Positions 8,480 to 17,576 of a stretch of DNA of 64,000 nt are shown here, piece after piece (position 1 is the stretch's first letter; every line of letters starts with the position of its first letter). The stretch is from Opimibacter sp041746735. GTDB taxonomy: Bacteria; Bacteroidota; Bacteroidia; Chitinophagales; Saprospiraceae. Both the position numbers and the translations under genes were made by a program. The stretch is taken from contig JBGTGP010000051.1 in NCBI GenBank assembly GCA_041746735.1, positions 93,504 to 157,503 on the forward strand. The letters run 5' to 3'. Below the pieces are notes generated by a model that was not told the DNA's origin, did not search any database, and saw nothing but the letters and a program-made list of their open reading frames with translations.

Positions 8480-9718
8480 TTAAATAGTCTCGGTATAATT
8501 TAGATCAGCCGTGAAAGTTTCACGCATTTTCCAAAGCGCTGCGTATGCTATGGCTGCCAGGATCACGGCCACGACCATGGAGGCTTTCAGGATATCGCCG
8601 GAATAGACATCATCCCTAAAAAACTGGTACATCAGGATAATGACCGGCAGTGACCCTCTTACAAAATTGGGGACTGTGGTCGTCACAGTCGCCCGGATAT
8701 TGGTTCCAAACTGCTCGGCCGCTATCGTCACAAAGATCACCCAGTATCCTACTGAAAAGCCCATAGCCATACAGAGCAGATAAAACATTGACACTGAAAT
8801 ACCATGCGCATTGAGATACACAAAGACCATGGCGAGGTTTAAGGTGAGAAAAATGGCCATGACTTTCTTGCGACTGCGCAGCATCTGGCTCAGCAAACCA
8901 CTCATGATATCCCCGAAGACCAACCCACCATAACACCACGCAATAGCATGCCCGGCGCGAATAACTTCTGCATTCTGTACCTGAAGGGCTTTGGCAAATT
9001 CAGGCGAGAATGTAATCAATACACCGACTAAAAACCATAAGGGTATTCCAATCAGAATACATCTCAGATACCGGGCAAACCTTTGCCGGTCCGTAAACAG
9101 AGAAAAAAACTGTCCCCGACCGGTCTGATGTCGTTCTATCTCCTTAAACATGAATGACTCCCGCACACTCATGCGGAGCAATAGTAATAGCAAGCCCAAA
9201 ACACCGCCAGCATAATAACACAAGCGCCAGTCTTCAAAGATCTGGTACACAAAATTGGCCACCACAGCACCGGTCAGGCCCACGGAGGCGACGATCATAG
9301 TCCCGTAGCCGCGCTTCTCCTTGGGCAGTGTCTCCGCGACTAACGTGATACCTGCACCGAGTTCTCCCGCGAGACCTATGCCGGCAATAAATCGCCAGAA
9401 GGCATATGCTTCAACGGTATTGACCATGCCATTGGCGATATTGGCAACGGAATACGTAAATATTGAGCCAAATAAGACTGAGAGTCTGCCTTTCTTATCT
9501 CCCAGAATACCCCAAAGGATTCCACCGATCAGCATTCCATACATCTGCATGCTGATCAGAAACTCGCCCTGATCCCGGTTGGCCTGACCTGTGATACCGA
9601 GATCCGTCAGACTGGCGGTCCGCACGATCCCGAAGAGCAGGAGATCATAGATATCAACAAAATAGCCCAGCGCGGCGACGATGACAGCTGGAGTTAGGAG
9701 TCGGGTGGATTGGGTCAT
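8480..9718 (-). CDS. MFS transporter (metabolite:H+ symporter type)
   Basis: A 412-residue integral inner-membrane carrier with about 12 hydrophobic segments. After MTQSTRLLTPAVIVAALGYF comes an acidic VDIYDLLLFG in the first helix. The loop 2-3 motif GILGDKKGRLSVLFGS fits the MFS signature G-D-x-x-G-R. GLAGELGAGITLVAETLPKEKRGYG is typical of the sugar/metabolite:H+ symporter group. It converges with the AhpD-like gene. Carriage of an aromatic or carboxylic acid would fit the tyrosine-catabolism neighbours but is not shown by sequence. Confidence 0.88.
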   Translation of the reverse strand: MTQSTRLLTPAVIVAALGYFVDIYDLLLFGIVRTASLTDLGITGQANRDQGEFLISMQMYGMLIGGILWGILGDKKGRLSVLFGSIFTYSVANIANGMVNTVEAYAFWRFIAGIGLAGELGAGITLVAETLPKEKRGYGTMIVASVGLTGAVVANFVYQIFEDWRLCYYAGGVLGLLLLLLRMSVRESFMFKEIERHQTGRGQFFSLFTDRQRFARYLRCILIGIPLWFLVGVLITFSPEFAKALQVQNAEVIRAGHAIAWCYGGLVFGDIMSGLLSQMLRSRKKVMAIFLTLNLAMVFVYLNAHGISVSMFYLLCMAMGFSVGYWVIFVTIAAEQFGTNIRATVTTTVPNFVRGSLPVIILMYQFFRDDVYSGDILKASMVVAVILAAIAYAALWKMRETFTADLNYTETI

Positions 9719-9842
9719 ATAGTTGGTTATAGACTGACTGGTGATCTCCGGAACTTTGCAGTGACCTATCCCTCCAGTGCCGGACCATTTTCATTGGCGA
9801 AAAGTAGTAAGACTCAGGCAAATCAACTGACCTACATGCAAA

Positions 9843-9870
9843 AGAAAACCCGGCTGATGTGCAACCGGGT
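9843..9870 (-). terminator. Intrinsic terminator after the outer-membrane protein gene
   Basis: On the minus strand, ACCCGG and CCGGGT pair across an 11-nt loop and are followed by TTTCTTTT. It lies about 35 bp past the stop of the gene at 9904-11040. Confidence 0.6.
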
Positions 9871-9903
9871 CAAATCGTATAAGATGAAAAGTGTTTCTGT
9901 GTA

Positions 9904-11040
9904 TTACATACCCGTACCATGTGCCATGGCGGAATGACCTCTCCCGTTGATCCTGTAGGTCACGCCAAGATTGAGCAGGTAATCCGCAAATGCGGCATCG
10001 CCATGGGTATTGTTACCGGTCTGCTCAGTGCGCTGCTTGTCCAGATAACTTTGGGTCCGGTTGCGCGCGATCGCAAAAGGCATTGAAAAGTTCACTGCCA
10101 GATTGCCTCTATTATAATTGATGCCGGGCTCCAGCCCGATAGAATACCCCGGACGTCGATATGCATTGCTACCGCCTATAAGGTCTTCAGCCGGAACGCC
10201 TTCCATTCTGCCTCCACCATATACACTCAAACCTTGTAAGGGGGTGACATAGGTAAATCCTATACGTGCAAGGTATTGATCCGGTACTGCAAATTCGGTT
10301 CCGCCAGCCTGTTGATTACGAATAAGCACTCCGTTGCTTTCCTGAATGCCAAACATGTAGAACAACGTGGTATTGATCGAAAACCGGTCTGACAGGATGT
10401 GATAGCCCTGTAGATCGAGTGAAGGGCTAATGCCTCCATCACCGGGCTGGATTGATTGATCGACCACCAACTCTCGTTCTTCATTGCGGTCAGGACCCTG
10501 ATTGTAAAACGTGTCTTTGTAATCATACTTGCCGGTATTCAATTTTACACCCAATCCGATCGCATAGTTGAATGTGGGATGGCGGTCCGGATTGAACAGC
10601 CAATAGCCTACACCCAACCGGATATCTGAAAGGCCTTGGGAGCTCGTAGCATGACGCTGGCCCAGTCCATTTGGGGGATTGCCGCCATGTTCATACATAG
10701 AGGTCCGGTGATGAAATACAAAAGGAAGCGTAAAAGTCGCATAGGTGCGATTGGAGACAGCATAATTGACCGTAAAATCAAGGAAAGATGATTTGTTGAT
10801 CACTTCCGTACCGTTTTGCACTCTTTGGACTTCTTCATGTGTGCCGCGATAATGCCGGTAGGATTTAAAATAACGCACATTGGTCCCGATGAGGAAGTCG
10901 CCTTTGTTGAGAAATACACCAGTGCCCGATCCACTGCCGCAGCCTGAAAAGGAGCGGATAGCTACACAGCCCTGAGCATCAGCCTGTTGGAAGGCTCCCA
11001 TGATCAAAACTGTAAGGAGGAGGTAGAAACGCTTAACCAT
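9904..11040 (-). CDS. Outer-membrane beta-barrel-like protein of unknown function
   Basis: A 378-residue exported protein. MVKRFYLLLTVLIMGAFQQADAQ is a clear signal peptide, with mature start near QGCVAIRSFSGCG. The rest is rich in alternating aromatic/polar strands (LIGTNVRYFKSYRHYRG, TYATFTLPFVFHHR, LSDIRLGVGYWLF) and ends VTYRINGRG before a short His/Met tail. This is the pattern of a 12-16 strand barrel. I do not recognise a named family. The frame is open 35 codons upstream of the chosen ATG (11040), but only this start places the signal peptide at the N-terminus. It has its own terminator; a substrate-channel role is possible but unsupported. Confidence 0.72.
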   Translation of the reverse strand: MVKRFYLLLTVLIMGAFQQADAQGCVAIRSFSGCGSGSGTGVFLNKGDFLIGTNVRYFKSYRHYRGTHEEVQRVQNGTEVINKSSFLDFTVNYAVSNRTYATFTLPFVFHHRTSMYEHGGNPPNGLGQRHATSSQGLSDIRLGVGYWLFNPDRHPTFNYAIGLGVKLNTGKYDYKDTFYNQGPDRNEERELVVDQSIQPGDGGISPSLDLQGYHILSDRFSINTTLFYMFGIQESNGVLIRNQQAGGTEFAVPDQYLARIGFTYVTPLQGLSVYGGGRMEGVPAEDLIGGSNAYRRPGYSIGLEPGINYNRGNLAVNFSMPFAIARNRTQSYLDKQRTEQTGNNTHGDAAFADYLLNLGVTYRINGRGHSAMAHGTGM

Positions 11041-11222
11041 TAAAAAGTGATTTAAAATAAAAAGTGGAATGTTTAGCAATAGCAAAATCAGGGATTTAAA
11101 TATCCTGAAGTCTTCTACTATTTGGAAGGTCAAAAATAGAGCCAAATTTAGACTTGGTCCGGATAGAAGTACGAAATTGGCTTAGAATACACTTAGAATT
11201 TCATTAAAAATCTCAAATTCGT

Positions 11223-11936
11223 TTAGTCGCCTACCATAAACGCAGAGATTTTCCAATTTCCGTCAACATTCTTGTACAGAAAAAGCCTGTATCCCATTGG
11301 GCTATACACATAACGCCAGTTGACCCAGCCACGATACTTCCGGTCATAGGTCTCGACCAGGTACCATTCGGGATCACCGGCGTCGTTGCGTCCGGATTCA
11401 GCGGCACCTGCTATTGTCTCATCGTAGAGGTACCATATGGTGTTATAACTCAATTGTGAAAGTACCGGAGCCCTGGTATCTGGTTTTTCGCGGAGATTGA
11501 CATTCTTGCCGGTAATCACGCCGAGGCTATAGTAGTCCACATCGACTTCAAAATCCATGTCGTATACATATGGGAAAACAAACTGGTACCTGCCGGTCTC
11601 ATCCGCCATATCCTGCAGATAGACACCGCCCAGCTCCACAACATGCTTGAGCACCGGCCATAGTTTACCTTCCGGTTTGTGTGGTTGCCATACGTCTATA
11701 AACTCTTCCAGCCCGCCTTCGCCGCCAATGGCTCCGGAGACATTTTGATCTACTACTGAGAGAAGGAATTCGGCATCTTTCTGCTCAATGGCTTTGCGCA
11801 ACAAAGTGGTGAAAGCCATCAAAGATGGGTCCCGGTCTGTTTCATTCCGGGGTGGGAATGTTGGTCCCTGCGCCCCGGCCATCATTGACGTAAAAAGGAA
11901 GATACTCATCAAAAGGATGATTCTCATCAGATTCAT
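11223..11936 (-). CDS. Secreted SH3b-domain protein
   Basis: A 237-residue exported protein. A signal peptide (MRIILLMSIFLFTSMMAGAQ after a possible earlier Met) is followed by a helical region of about 110 residues. A bacterial SH3 (SH3b) domain begins near SLGVITGKNVNLREKPDTRAP at 140-160. It ends with WYLVETYDRKYRGWVNWRYV, then a C-terminal WKISAFMVGD. SH3b domains often bind peptidoglycan or other cell-wall ligands; no enzyme motif is seen. Its ATG overlaps the TGA of the permease gene by four bases (ATGA, 11933-11936), so the two are probably translationally coupled. Confidence 0.78.
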   Translation of the reverse strand: MNLMRIILLMSIFLFTSMMAGAQGPTFPPRNETDRDPSLMAFTTLLRKAIEQKDAEFLLSVVDQNVSGAIGGEGGLEEFIDVWQPHKPEGKLWPVLKHVVELGGVYLQDMADETGRYQFVFPYVYDMDFEVDVDYYSLGVITGKNVNLREKPDTRAPVLSQLSYNTIWYLYDETIAGAAESGRNDAGDPEWYLVETYDRKYRGWVNWRYVYSPMGYRLFLYKNVDGNWKISAFMVGD

Positions 11937-13357
11937 TTCGATGACTTTTTGATATGAAAGTATAAATACAAAGGTATGCCTATAGCTGTAAGTGCTATGC
12001 CCATGATGGAATTGATAAACTGTGATTGGCCGGATACATAATTAGTAATATCGGTATACAGGGTCATGCATAAAAAGAACCCCGTGAATGATATAAAAAC
12101 TAAGGGTACTACCGGATACCCCCAAACCTTATAGGGCCGATGCACATCCTTCATTTTATGTCGCAATACAAAAATACCAAGGGCGCTCATGCCATAAAAG
12201 AACCAACTGACAAATATCAACATATCGGTCAGCATATCAAATGAACCGCTGATGACCAGTATGGATGCCCAGAAGCCATGTAATACCAGAGCATTTCCCG
12301 GGGTATCAAACCGGGGATGTGCCACTCCAAAGATTCTAAAAAAGTGTCCGCTGTTTGAAACGGCAAAGGTGACCCTCGTCGTGGACAAAATGTTAGCATG
12401 CGTGCTACCTAGCGTCGATAGAATGACCAGGAGGGCGATGCATGCTCCCCCCGCACTACCAAAGACCAACCGGGCTGCATCTGAAGCCACTAGTTCAGAT
12501 GTAGCCATTATGCTGACTGGCATGACATAGAGAAACGCAAGATTGACCATAACATAAAGGAGAATACAAATGCATATCCCAAGAAAAAGGCTGCGCGGAA
12601 TCACACGCTGTGGGTTACGGATTTCTCCGGCTACAAAGCCAATATTGTTCCATCCGTCAAACGCCCAAAACGCACCAGCAGCTGCGGCCATTACGGCTCC
12701 GGCCAAGGCCCATCCCTGAGGCCAGATATTCGCATCGTTGGTGACAAAATTTTTTATCTGACCATTGTCAGAAAAAAAGATCGCCAGTACGATCATGACG
12801 ATCGCAGCAATTTTAAGCATCGTAAATAAGACCAAAACATTCCCGCCAACACGGGTACTGCGATAGCTGATCAGTGTCAAAACCCATACCACTAAAACAG
12901 TCATAGACTTGACTCCTGCATTTTGCAAAGGATAGATATAACCAATGAAGGGGATACTAATGGCTAACGATTGTTCTACCTCATCTGAAAACCGTGGAAA
13001 AGAAAAAAAATACTCGAGATAGGTGGACATGACATAGGCTATGGAAGCGACTCCGGCCGTATTGAACACGGCAAAAGCTGCCCAACCATATAGGAAAGCA
13101 AAAAAATTCCCATACATTTTTTTAAAAAAAACATACTGCCCTCCGGTCTCGGGCAGCATTGCGGCTATCTCTGCATTTCCAAGTGCCCCAAATAGAGTGA
13201 TGACGCCTGCTCCAACCCATACAACAATCAACAACTCTGGCGAACCTAACTGAGCTGCCATGGTGGCCGGCTTCATGAATATACCTGAACCAATCACACT
13301 ACCTGCGACAATGGAGACCCCTGTCCACACACCAAAAGTTCGGGTCAGAGGTTTCAT
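11933..13357 (-). CDS. APC-family amino acid permease
   Basis: A 474-residue inner-membrane transporter with 12 hydrophobic segments. The unwound TM1 motif GVSIVAGSVIGSGIFMKPATMA is characteristic of the amino acid-polyamine-organocation superfamily. TM6 carries the related AFWAFDGWNNIGFVAGEIRNPQR. Homologues of this subgroup exchange or import neutral amino acids. It overlaps the Rieske oxygenase gene upstream by four bases (13354-13357) and the SH3b gene downstream by four bases, forming a tight three-gene unit. A T8A7-like run near 13113-13129 in the coding sequence could be slippage-prone. Confidence 0.92.
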   Translation of the reverse strand: MKPLTRTFGVWTGVSIVAGSVIGSGIFMKPATMAAQLGSPELLIVVWVGAGVITLFGALGNAEIAAMLPETGGQYVFFKKMYGNFFAFLYGWAAFAVFNTAGVASIAYVMSTYLEYFFSFPRFSDEVEQSLAISIPFIGYIYPLQNAGVKSMTVLVVWVLTLISYRSTRVGGNVLVLFTMLKIAAIVMIVLAIFFSDNGQIKNFVTNDANIWPQGWALAGAVMAAAAGAFWAFDGWNNIGFVAGEIRNPQRVIPRSLFLGICICILLYVMVNLAFLYVMPVSIMATSELVASDAARLVFGSAGGACIALLVILSTLGSTHANILSTTRVTFAVSNSGHFFRIFGVAHPRFDTPGNALVLHGFWASILVISGSFDMLTDMLIFVSWFFYGMSALGIFVLRHKMKDVHRPYKVWGYPVVPLVFISFTGFFLCMTLYTDITNYVSGQSQFINSIMGIALTAIGIPLYLYFHIKKSSK

Positions 13358-14445
13358 GCCTGGCCGGAAAGGGCTGCTGCGAGAAGGCGATGAAAATGAT
13401 GCGTCCCCTGTTCCCTCGTCACAGAATATCGTCCATGGGTATAATGCCTCGAACGAATGCCCTTCTGTACCGCCTGCACGACGGCTTCATCCTCCATCTC
13501 CACCCGAAAGAGATCCGAACCCGCACCCTGGTCAAGCAAATGCTCGTTCCACACATACGTATAAAATGAAACGATTGTCTTGTCTATTTCTACAGGACGG
13601 ACGACATTGACAGAAAGTCCCCAGGGATAAAAATTGAACATCATATTGGGGAATACCCAGAAGTAATATGCCCCTACCCTTTTACCAAAATCAGGACTTG
13701 CCGGCGGTATGTCAAACACAGGCTCACCCTCTTTGGCCAGTCCTATCTGCAAACTTGAAAAAGGAAACAATTCGGTGGTATAGCTGCCATAGTCTATCAC
13801 TGCATTGAGTCCGGCATGGACAAATGGGATATGAAACCCTTCCAGATAATTCTCACAATAAAGCGCCCAATTGGCCTCCACGGTATAGTCCTGCGAAAGA
13901 TCCGGTCTGAAATAAAAATCATCCACCGGAAGCCATGCCAGCCGACGCAGCATATCGTTGAAATACATATCCGGCTGCGCCTCGCCATCAAGTGAAATGA
14001 ACAGCCATTGGCCCCATTGAAATAAGGGCAGCGATGCCAGATTGTCCCGTGACGTTGGAAAATCTTTGACCTCTTTAAACTCAGGCATAGATGTAAATAT
14101 GCCATCCAAACCAAAGCGGCGGCCGTGGTACCTGCATTGCACCTGATGAGCGGTACAGGGAGTGTGCACCAGGAGATTTCCCCGATGTGTGCATACGTTG
14201 GACAGGCACCGCAACTGACCCTGTTGATCGCGTGACCATAGCAAAGGTTCGTCCAGAAAATGTTCGAGTAGGATAAATGGAAAAAGACTTCCCTGCACAG
14301 GTGCCTGCCGTGTATCCCCTGCCCATTGCCAGCCTTTCGAAAAGATCAACTCCTTCGCGCTTTCAAAAACGGCCGGACTGGTATACACTTCCTTTGAGAT
14401 CGTCTCAGCGCTGGCAATGTCCGGATGAACAAAATACTTTTGCAT
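13354..14445 (-). CDS. Rieske non-heme iron oxygenase, alpha subunit
   Basis: A 363-residue oxygenase. The N-terminal Rieske [2Fe-2S] domain has Cys85-x-His87 (NVCTHRGN) and Cys104-x2-His107 (QCRYHGRR). The catalytic domain has NYLEGFHIPFVH with His205 and His210 as likely mononuclear iron ligands. The closest functional groups by architecture are single-component alpha subunits such as choline/carnitine monooxygenase-like enzymes and aromatic ring hydroxylases. No ferredoxin or reductase partner is encoded nearby, so a shared reductase must act elsewhere. It overlaps the APC permease by four bases, hinting that the substrate is an imported amino acid or amine. The substrate itself cannot be read from sequence. 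Confidence 0.88.
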   Translation of the reverse strand: MQKYFVHPDIASAETISKEVYTSPAVFESAKELIFSKGWQWAGDTRQAPVQGSLFPFILLEHFLDEPLLWSRDQQGQLRCLSNVCTHRGNLLVHTPCTAHQVQCRYHGRRFGLDGIFTSMPEFKEVKDFPTSRDNLASLPLFQWGQWLFISLDGEAQPDMYFNDMLRRLAWLPVDDFYFRPDLSQDYTVEANWALYCENYLEGFHIPFVHAGLNAVIDYGSYTTELFPFSSLQIGLAKEGEPVFDIPPASPDFGKRVGAYYFWVFPNMMFNFYPWGLSVNVVRPVEIDKTIVSFYTYVWNEHLLDQGAGSDLFRVEMEDEAVVQAVQKGIRSRHYTHGRYSVTREQGTHHFHRLLAAALSGQA

Positions 14446-14491
14446 AAATAGAGTACCTGTTTTCAGGAAAGATAATGGTAATCATATTACC

Positions 14492-15115
14492 TCAACCTTG
14501 TAAAAGCTCTCCGGCTATACCGGCACGCAAATGACGTCGCCATCGGTAAAATCCCCAAATCGAAATTCCGGTATAGATCAGAAACAATAGCGCGAACAAA
14601 ATGCCATCACTTTTCCAATACAAAATGACATAGAGGATGTCAATGACGATCCAGTAAATCCAATTGTGCAGATCCTTGCGAATCAGGAGTAAAGTACTCC
14701 AGACCGAAAGCAAGGTGAGTACCGTATCCATATACCCATAACGGGCTTCCGCATAGTGTACAAGCCCAATAGACACCGGCCAGCTCAATACCAGGCACAA
14801 GGCAATGGCAACTCCATGATAGAATGCGGAAGACGTGACTACAGGCTTTAGGGTTTGCTGCGATTGACCTCTACGCCATTGCACCAAACCCACCACACCG
14901 ATGCCGATATAGAAAATCTGGAGGACCCCATCCGCAATCAAAAAATAATCTGTAAAACTTTTCCAGGCAATGCAGGCAGCGCTGAGAATTCCAAACCACC
15001 AGCATGACGGCTTCTCATAGGCGGCGAGGATCACATAGATACAGCCTGAGATCAATCCGATCCATTCCCATGCATCCTGCCGGGCGATCTGATCCCACAG
15101 CAATTGGAGGCTCAA
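14492..15115 (-). CDS. pnuC: Nicotinamide riboside transporter PnuC family
   Basis: A 207-residue membrane protein with about seven hydrophobic helices. It carries the PnuC signatures WxxxxxxxxxxxYPSCWWFG-like (EKPSCWWFGILSAA near 35-48) and NWIYWIVIDILYVILYWK near 150-167. The C-terminus is a short basic tail. Family members take up nicotinamide riboside or thiamine by facilitated diffusion followed by intracellular phosphorylation. No kinase gene or thiamine riboswitch is seen beside it, so the vitamin is undecided. The start is TTG 15115, since no Met codon occurs earlier and the first helix requires it. It lies 34 bp after the OmpA-type gene in the same direction. Confidence 0.9.
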   Translation of the reverse strand: MSLQLLWDQIARQDAWEWIGLISGCIYVILAAYEKPSCWWFGILSAACIAWKSFTDYFLIADGVLQIFYIGIGVVGLVQWRRGQSQQTLKPVVTSSAFYHGVAIALCLVLSWPVSIGLVHYAEARYGYMDTVLTLLSVWSTLLLIRKDLHNWIYWIVIDILYVILYWKSDGILFALLFLIYTGISIWGFYRWRRHLRAGIAGELLQG

Positions 15116-15149
15116 GGGTCAGGATGTTTCATCGCTGCGCAACAGAACT

Positions 15150-17576
15150 CTATTTAATGAGTTCAAAAGAATACTTCAGAATGTAGACTATGGGATTGCG
15201 TGTCTTGGGATCATGTTGCTTGAGGATGATCTCAATGTCTGTCGTTTCGCTGATCTCCTTTTCCGAGCTGTCGAAGGTGGCTTTAATGGTGCCTTTCTCA
15301 CCCGGCTTGAAGACCCTAAACTGTGGCCATTCAAGCGTTGTGCATTCGCAGGAGGAAATCAATTCGATCTCGATGGGTTGATTCCCGATGTTAGTAAATG
15401 AGTAGCTCATCTCCCGTTTCTCTCCTTTCTTTACCCGACCCAGTTCGACCAGTTCCTTATCAAACAGGAGGCTGATCTTGGGGTCAGAGGCCGGAACAGT
15501 TCCTTTGGAAGGCGCTGGGATGGTTTTGCTACTACTCAGTTCCTTTTTTTTTTGATCACCGAGGTCGGACTTCTTCACTTCGATCGTGGTAGGTCCGGCG
15601 ATGATCTTAAACTCGGTCCGGCGGTTGACCCGATGCTCCGCATCTGTACAATCAATGCCATTGATGCAGTGATTGAGGATCTGGGATTCACCATAGCCGA
15701 CTGCTTCGATCCGGCCTTCTTTGATTCCTTTTGCCACAAGCCAGTTCTTGGCCGACTGGGCCCGTCGCTGGGAGAGTCTGGTGTTATAGGCATCATTTCC
15801 CTGCGCATCCGTATGGGATGACAATTCGATGACCATGTCGGGATATTGCTTCATCAGTCCCAGTAAGAAGCTGAGATCTTTTACCGCATCCGTCAGAATC
15901 TTGTCATCGTCAAAATCATAGTAGATATTGTTGAGCCGTATCGCTTCGTTGATCGTCACCGTTTCCATACTGGCGTCCACAGGCTTTTTCGCCAGTTTGA
16001 CCGTGCGGCGTATCGTATGATTATCGATCAGGCCTACTGTATTGAACTCAAATTCTGCAGGTTGATATCCATCTCTTTCGACGAGAGCTTTATAGGCTTT
16101 GTCCTGGTCCAGTGGAAACTGAAAATCATGGATTTTCTGATTGGTTTGCTGTTGTGATTTTCCGGTCTTGCCCCGATCCAATTCGAATACCGTGACTTTG
16201 GCACCGAGGAGCGGCACATTGCCTTCATAGACACTGGTGATCAGGTCAATGATGATATCCCGGATATGGAACTGGTAGATGTCATCGCAACAGGTTTTGG
16301 ATTTAAGTGAGCGGGCTTCATCATCCGGGCGGTTTGAGACCAAAAATCCGAGTTTTCCTTCCTCATTGACGGAGAAATAGAGGTCATCATAGGATGAATT
16401 GTAACCAGCTCCCAAATTTTCCACTTTGCTCCATTCCTGGCCGGTCCAGTCTGATCTGAAAATATCAAATCCGCCAAGTCCGGGATGACCTGTTGAGGAG
16501 AAGTAGAGGCGATTGTTGAGGTAGAACGGTGTTTCTTCGTCAGCCGACGTATTAATAGTCGGGCCCAAATTAACTGGCCGGGCATACGTTTCGTCATTGA
16601 TACGATCCGAATAATAGAGGTCAAAACCACCAAATCCCCCGGGCATATCGGATGAAAAGAAGAGAACTTCTTTTCCAAAAAGGACACCCGGAGTGGGCTG
16701 CTTGGCAATATAGTTGCCATTGATGCCTTGTAGTTCTACAGCGGGGCCCCAGTTTTGGGCTTTGCCGACACTCATATAGATTTTGCTTTCTGTCAGGTCA
16801 TTGCCGGTGAGGACGGAGCGGGTGAAAAACATCCGGCTCCCATCAGATGAAAAGCTAGGGCTACCGGTGTGATACCCTTCACGATTGACCTTATCATTGA
16901 GTGCTTTGGGTACCTTCCAACTCGACTCTTTATCCTTTTCAGAGGCATATATTTTCAAATAGTAATCACCTTGCTTGCCATCCAGCTTTATGATTTCGCG
17001 GGTTCGCATGGAGGCGAAATAGAGATTACCGTCAGGGCTCAAAAAAGGAGATGCATCCGTATAGGAGTAGTTGACAGTTCTGCCGGCATTCTTGACCACC
17101 AGATCGATGGGGGGTTTGGATTGCATCGCCAGTTGGATACCGGCCACTTCATTATCTGCGAGGACAAGCAGGCTATCTGCCGGATCAAGTCCGGCGTAAA
17201 AATTAAATGCATCGATAGACTCCTGATACTTGCCCAATACTTTAAGGACCTGAGCATATTGAAAGACGGAATGCGGGTATTTTGCGCCTTGATCTTTTTG
17301 CACGATGCGCTCCAGCCATCGCTCGGCACGGACGTAATCGCGGAGTTTGATCTGAAGGGTGGCAATCTGCGCGGCTATATCCGGATCACGGGTCTCCTTG
17401 TAGGCATTTTCATACCACTCCAGAGCAGTATAATAGTCCGGTATGGCGAGACTGGCTTCGGCGGTTTCGATCATCATGTGGATGGGTACTTCATCCAACG
17501 GCTGGGCTACCACCCAAGTGGACAGCATCAAACAACATGAAAAAAATAAAAATTTTGCTCTGCTCATCATTTCCAT
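15150..17576 (-). CDS. TPR / beta-propeller / OmpA protein with C-terminal DUF1573 domain
   Basis: An ~808-residue exported outer-membrane-associated protein. After a signal peptide (FLFFSCCLMLSTWVVAQ) come TPR repeats (~30-150) and PD40/WD40-like propeller repeats (~160-420, e.g. SPFLSPDGNLYFAS). A carboxypeptidase-regulatory-like domain (~425-520) and an OmpA peptidoglycan-binding domain (~540-655, with ELSSHTDAQGNDAYN and LSQRRAQSAKNWL) follow. A DUF1573 domain (~715-805, SCECTTLEWPQFRVFKPGE) ends the protein. The TPR-propeller-CRD-OmpA order is that of PorE-like T9SS components; the DUF1573 tail is extra. ATG 17576 overlaps the PorP stop (TAATG), and ATGs at 17570 and 17567 are alternatives. 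An A10 run lies between OmpA and DUF1573. Confidence 0.9.
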   Translation of the reverse strand: MEMMSRAKFLFFSCCLMLSTWVVAQPLDEVPIHMMIETAEASLAIPDYYTALEWYENAYKETRDPDIAAQIATLQIKLRDYVRAERWLERIVQKDQGAKYPHSVFQYAQVLKVLGKYQESIDAFNFYAGLDPADSLLVLADNEVAGIQLAMQSKPPIDLVVKNAGRTVNYSYTDASPFLSPDGNLYFASMRTREIIKLDGKQGDYYLKIYASEKDKESSWKVPKALNDKVNREGYHTGSPSFSSDGSRMFFTRSVLTGNDLTESKIYMSVGKAQNWGPAVELQGINGNYIAKQPTPGVLFGKEVLFFSSDMPGGFGGFDLYYSDRINDETYARPVNLGPTINTSADEETPFYLNNRLYFSSTGHPGLGGFDIFRSDWTGQEWSKVENLGAGYNSSYDDLYFSVNEEGKLGFLVSNRPDDEARSLKSKTCCDDIYQFHIRDIIIDLITSVYEGNVPLLGAKVTVFELDRGKTGKSQQQTNQKIHDFQFPLDQDKAYKALVERDGYQPAEFEFNTVGLIDNHTIRRTVKLAKKPVDASMETVTINEAIRLNNIYYDFDDDKILTDAVKDLSFLLGLMKQYPDMVIELSSHTDAQGNDAYNTRLSQRRAQSAKNWLVAKGIKEGRIEAVGYGESQILNHCINGIDCTDAEHRVNRRTEFKIIAGPTTIEVKKSDLGDQKKKELSSSKTIPAPSKGTVPASDPKISLLFDKELVELGRVKKGEKREMSYSFTNIGNQPIEIELISSCECTTLEWPQFRVFKPGEKGTIKATFDSSEKEISETTDIEIILKQHDPKTRNPIVYILKYSFELIK

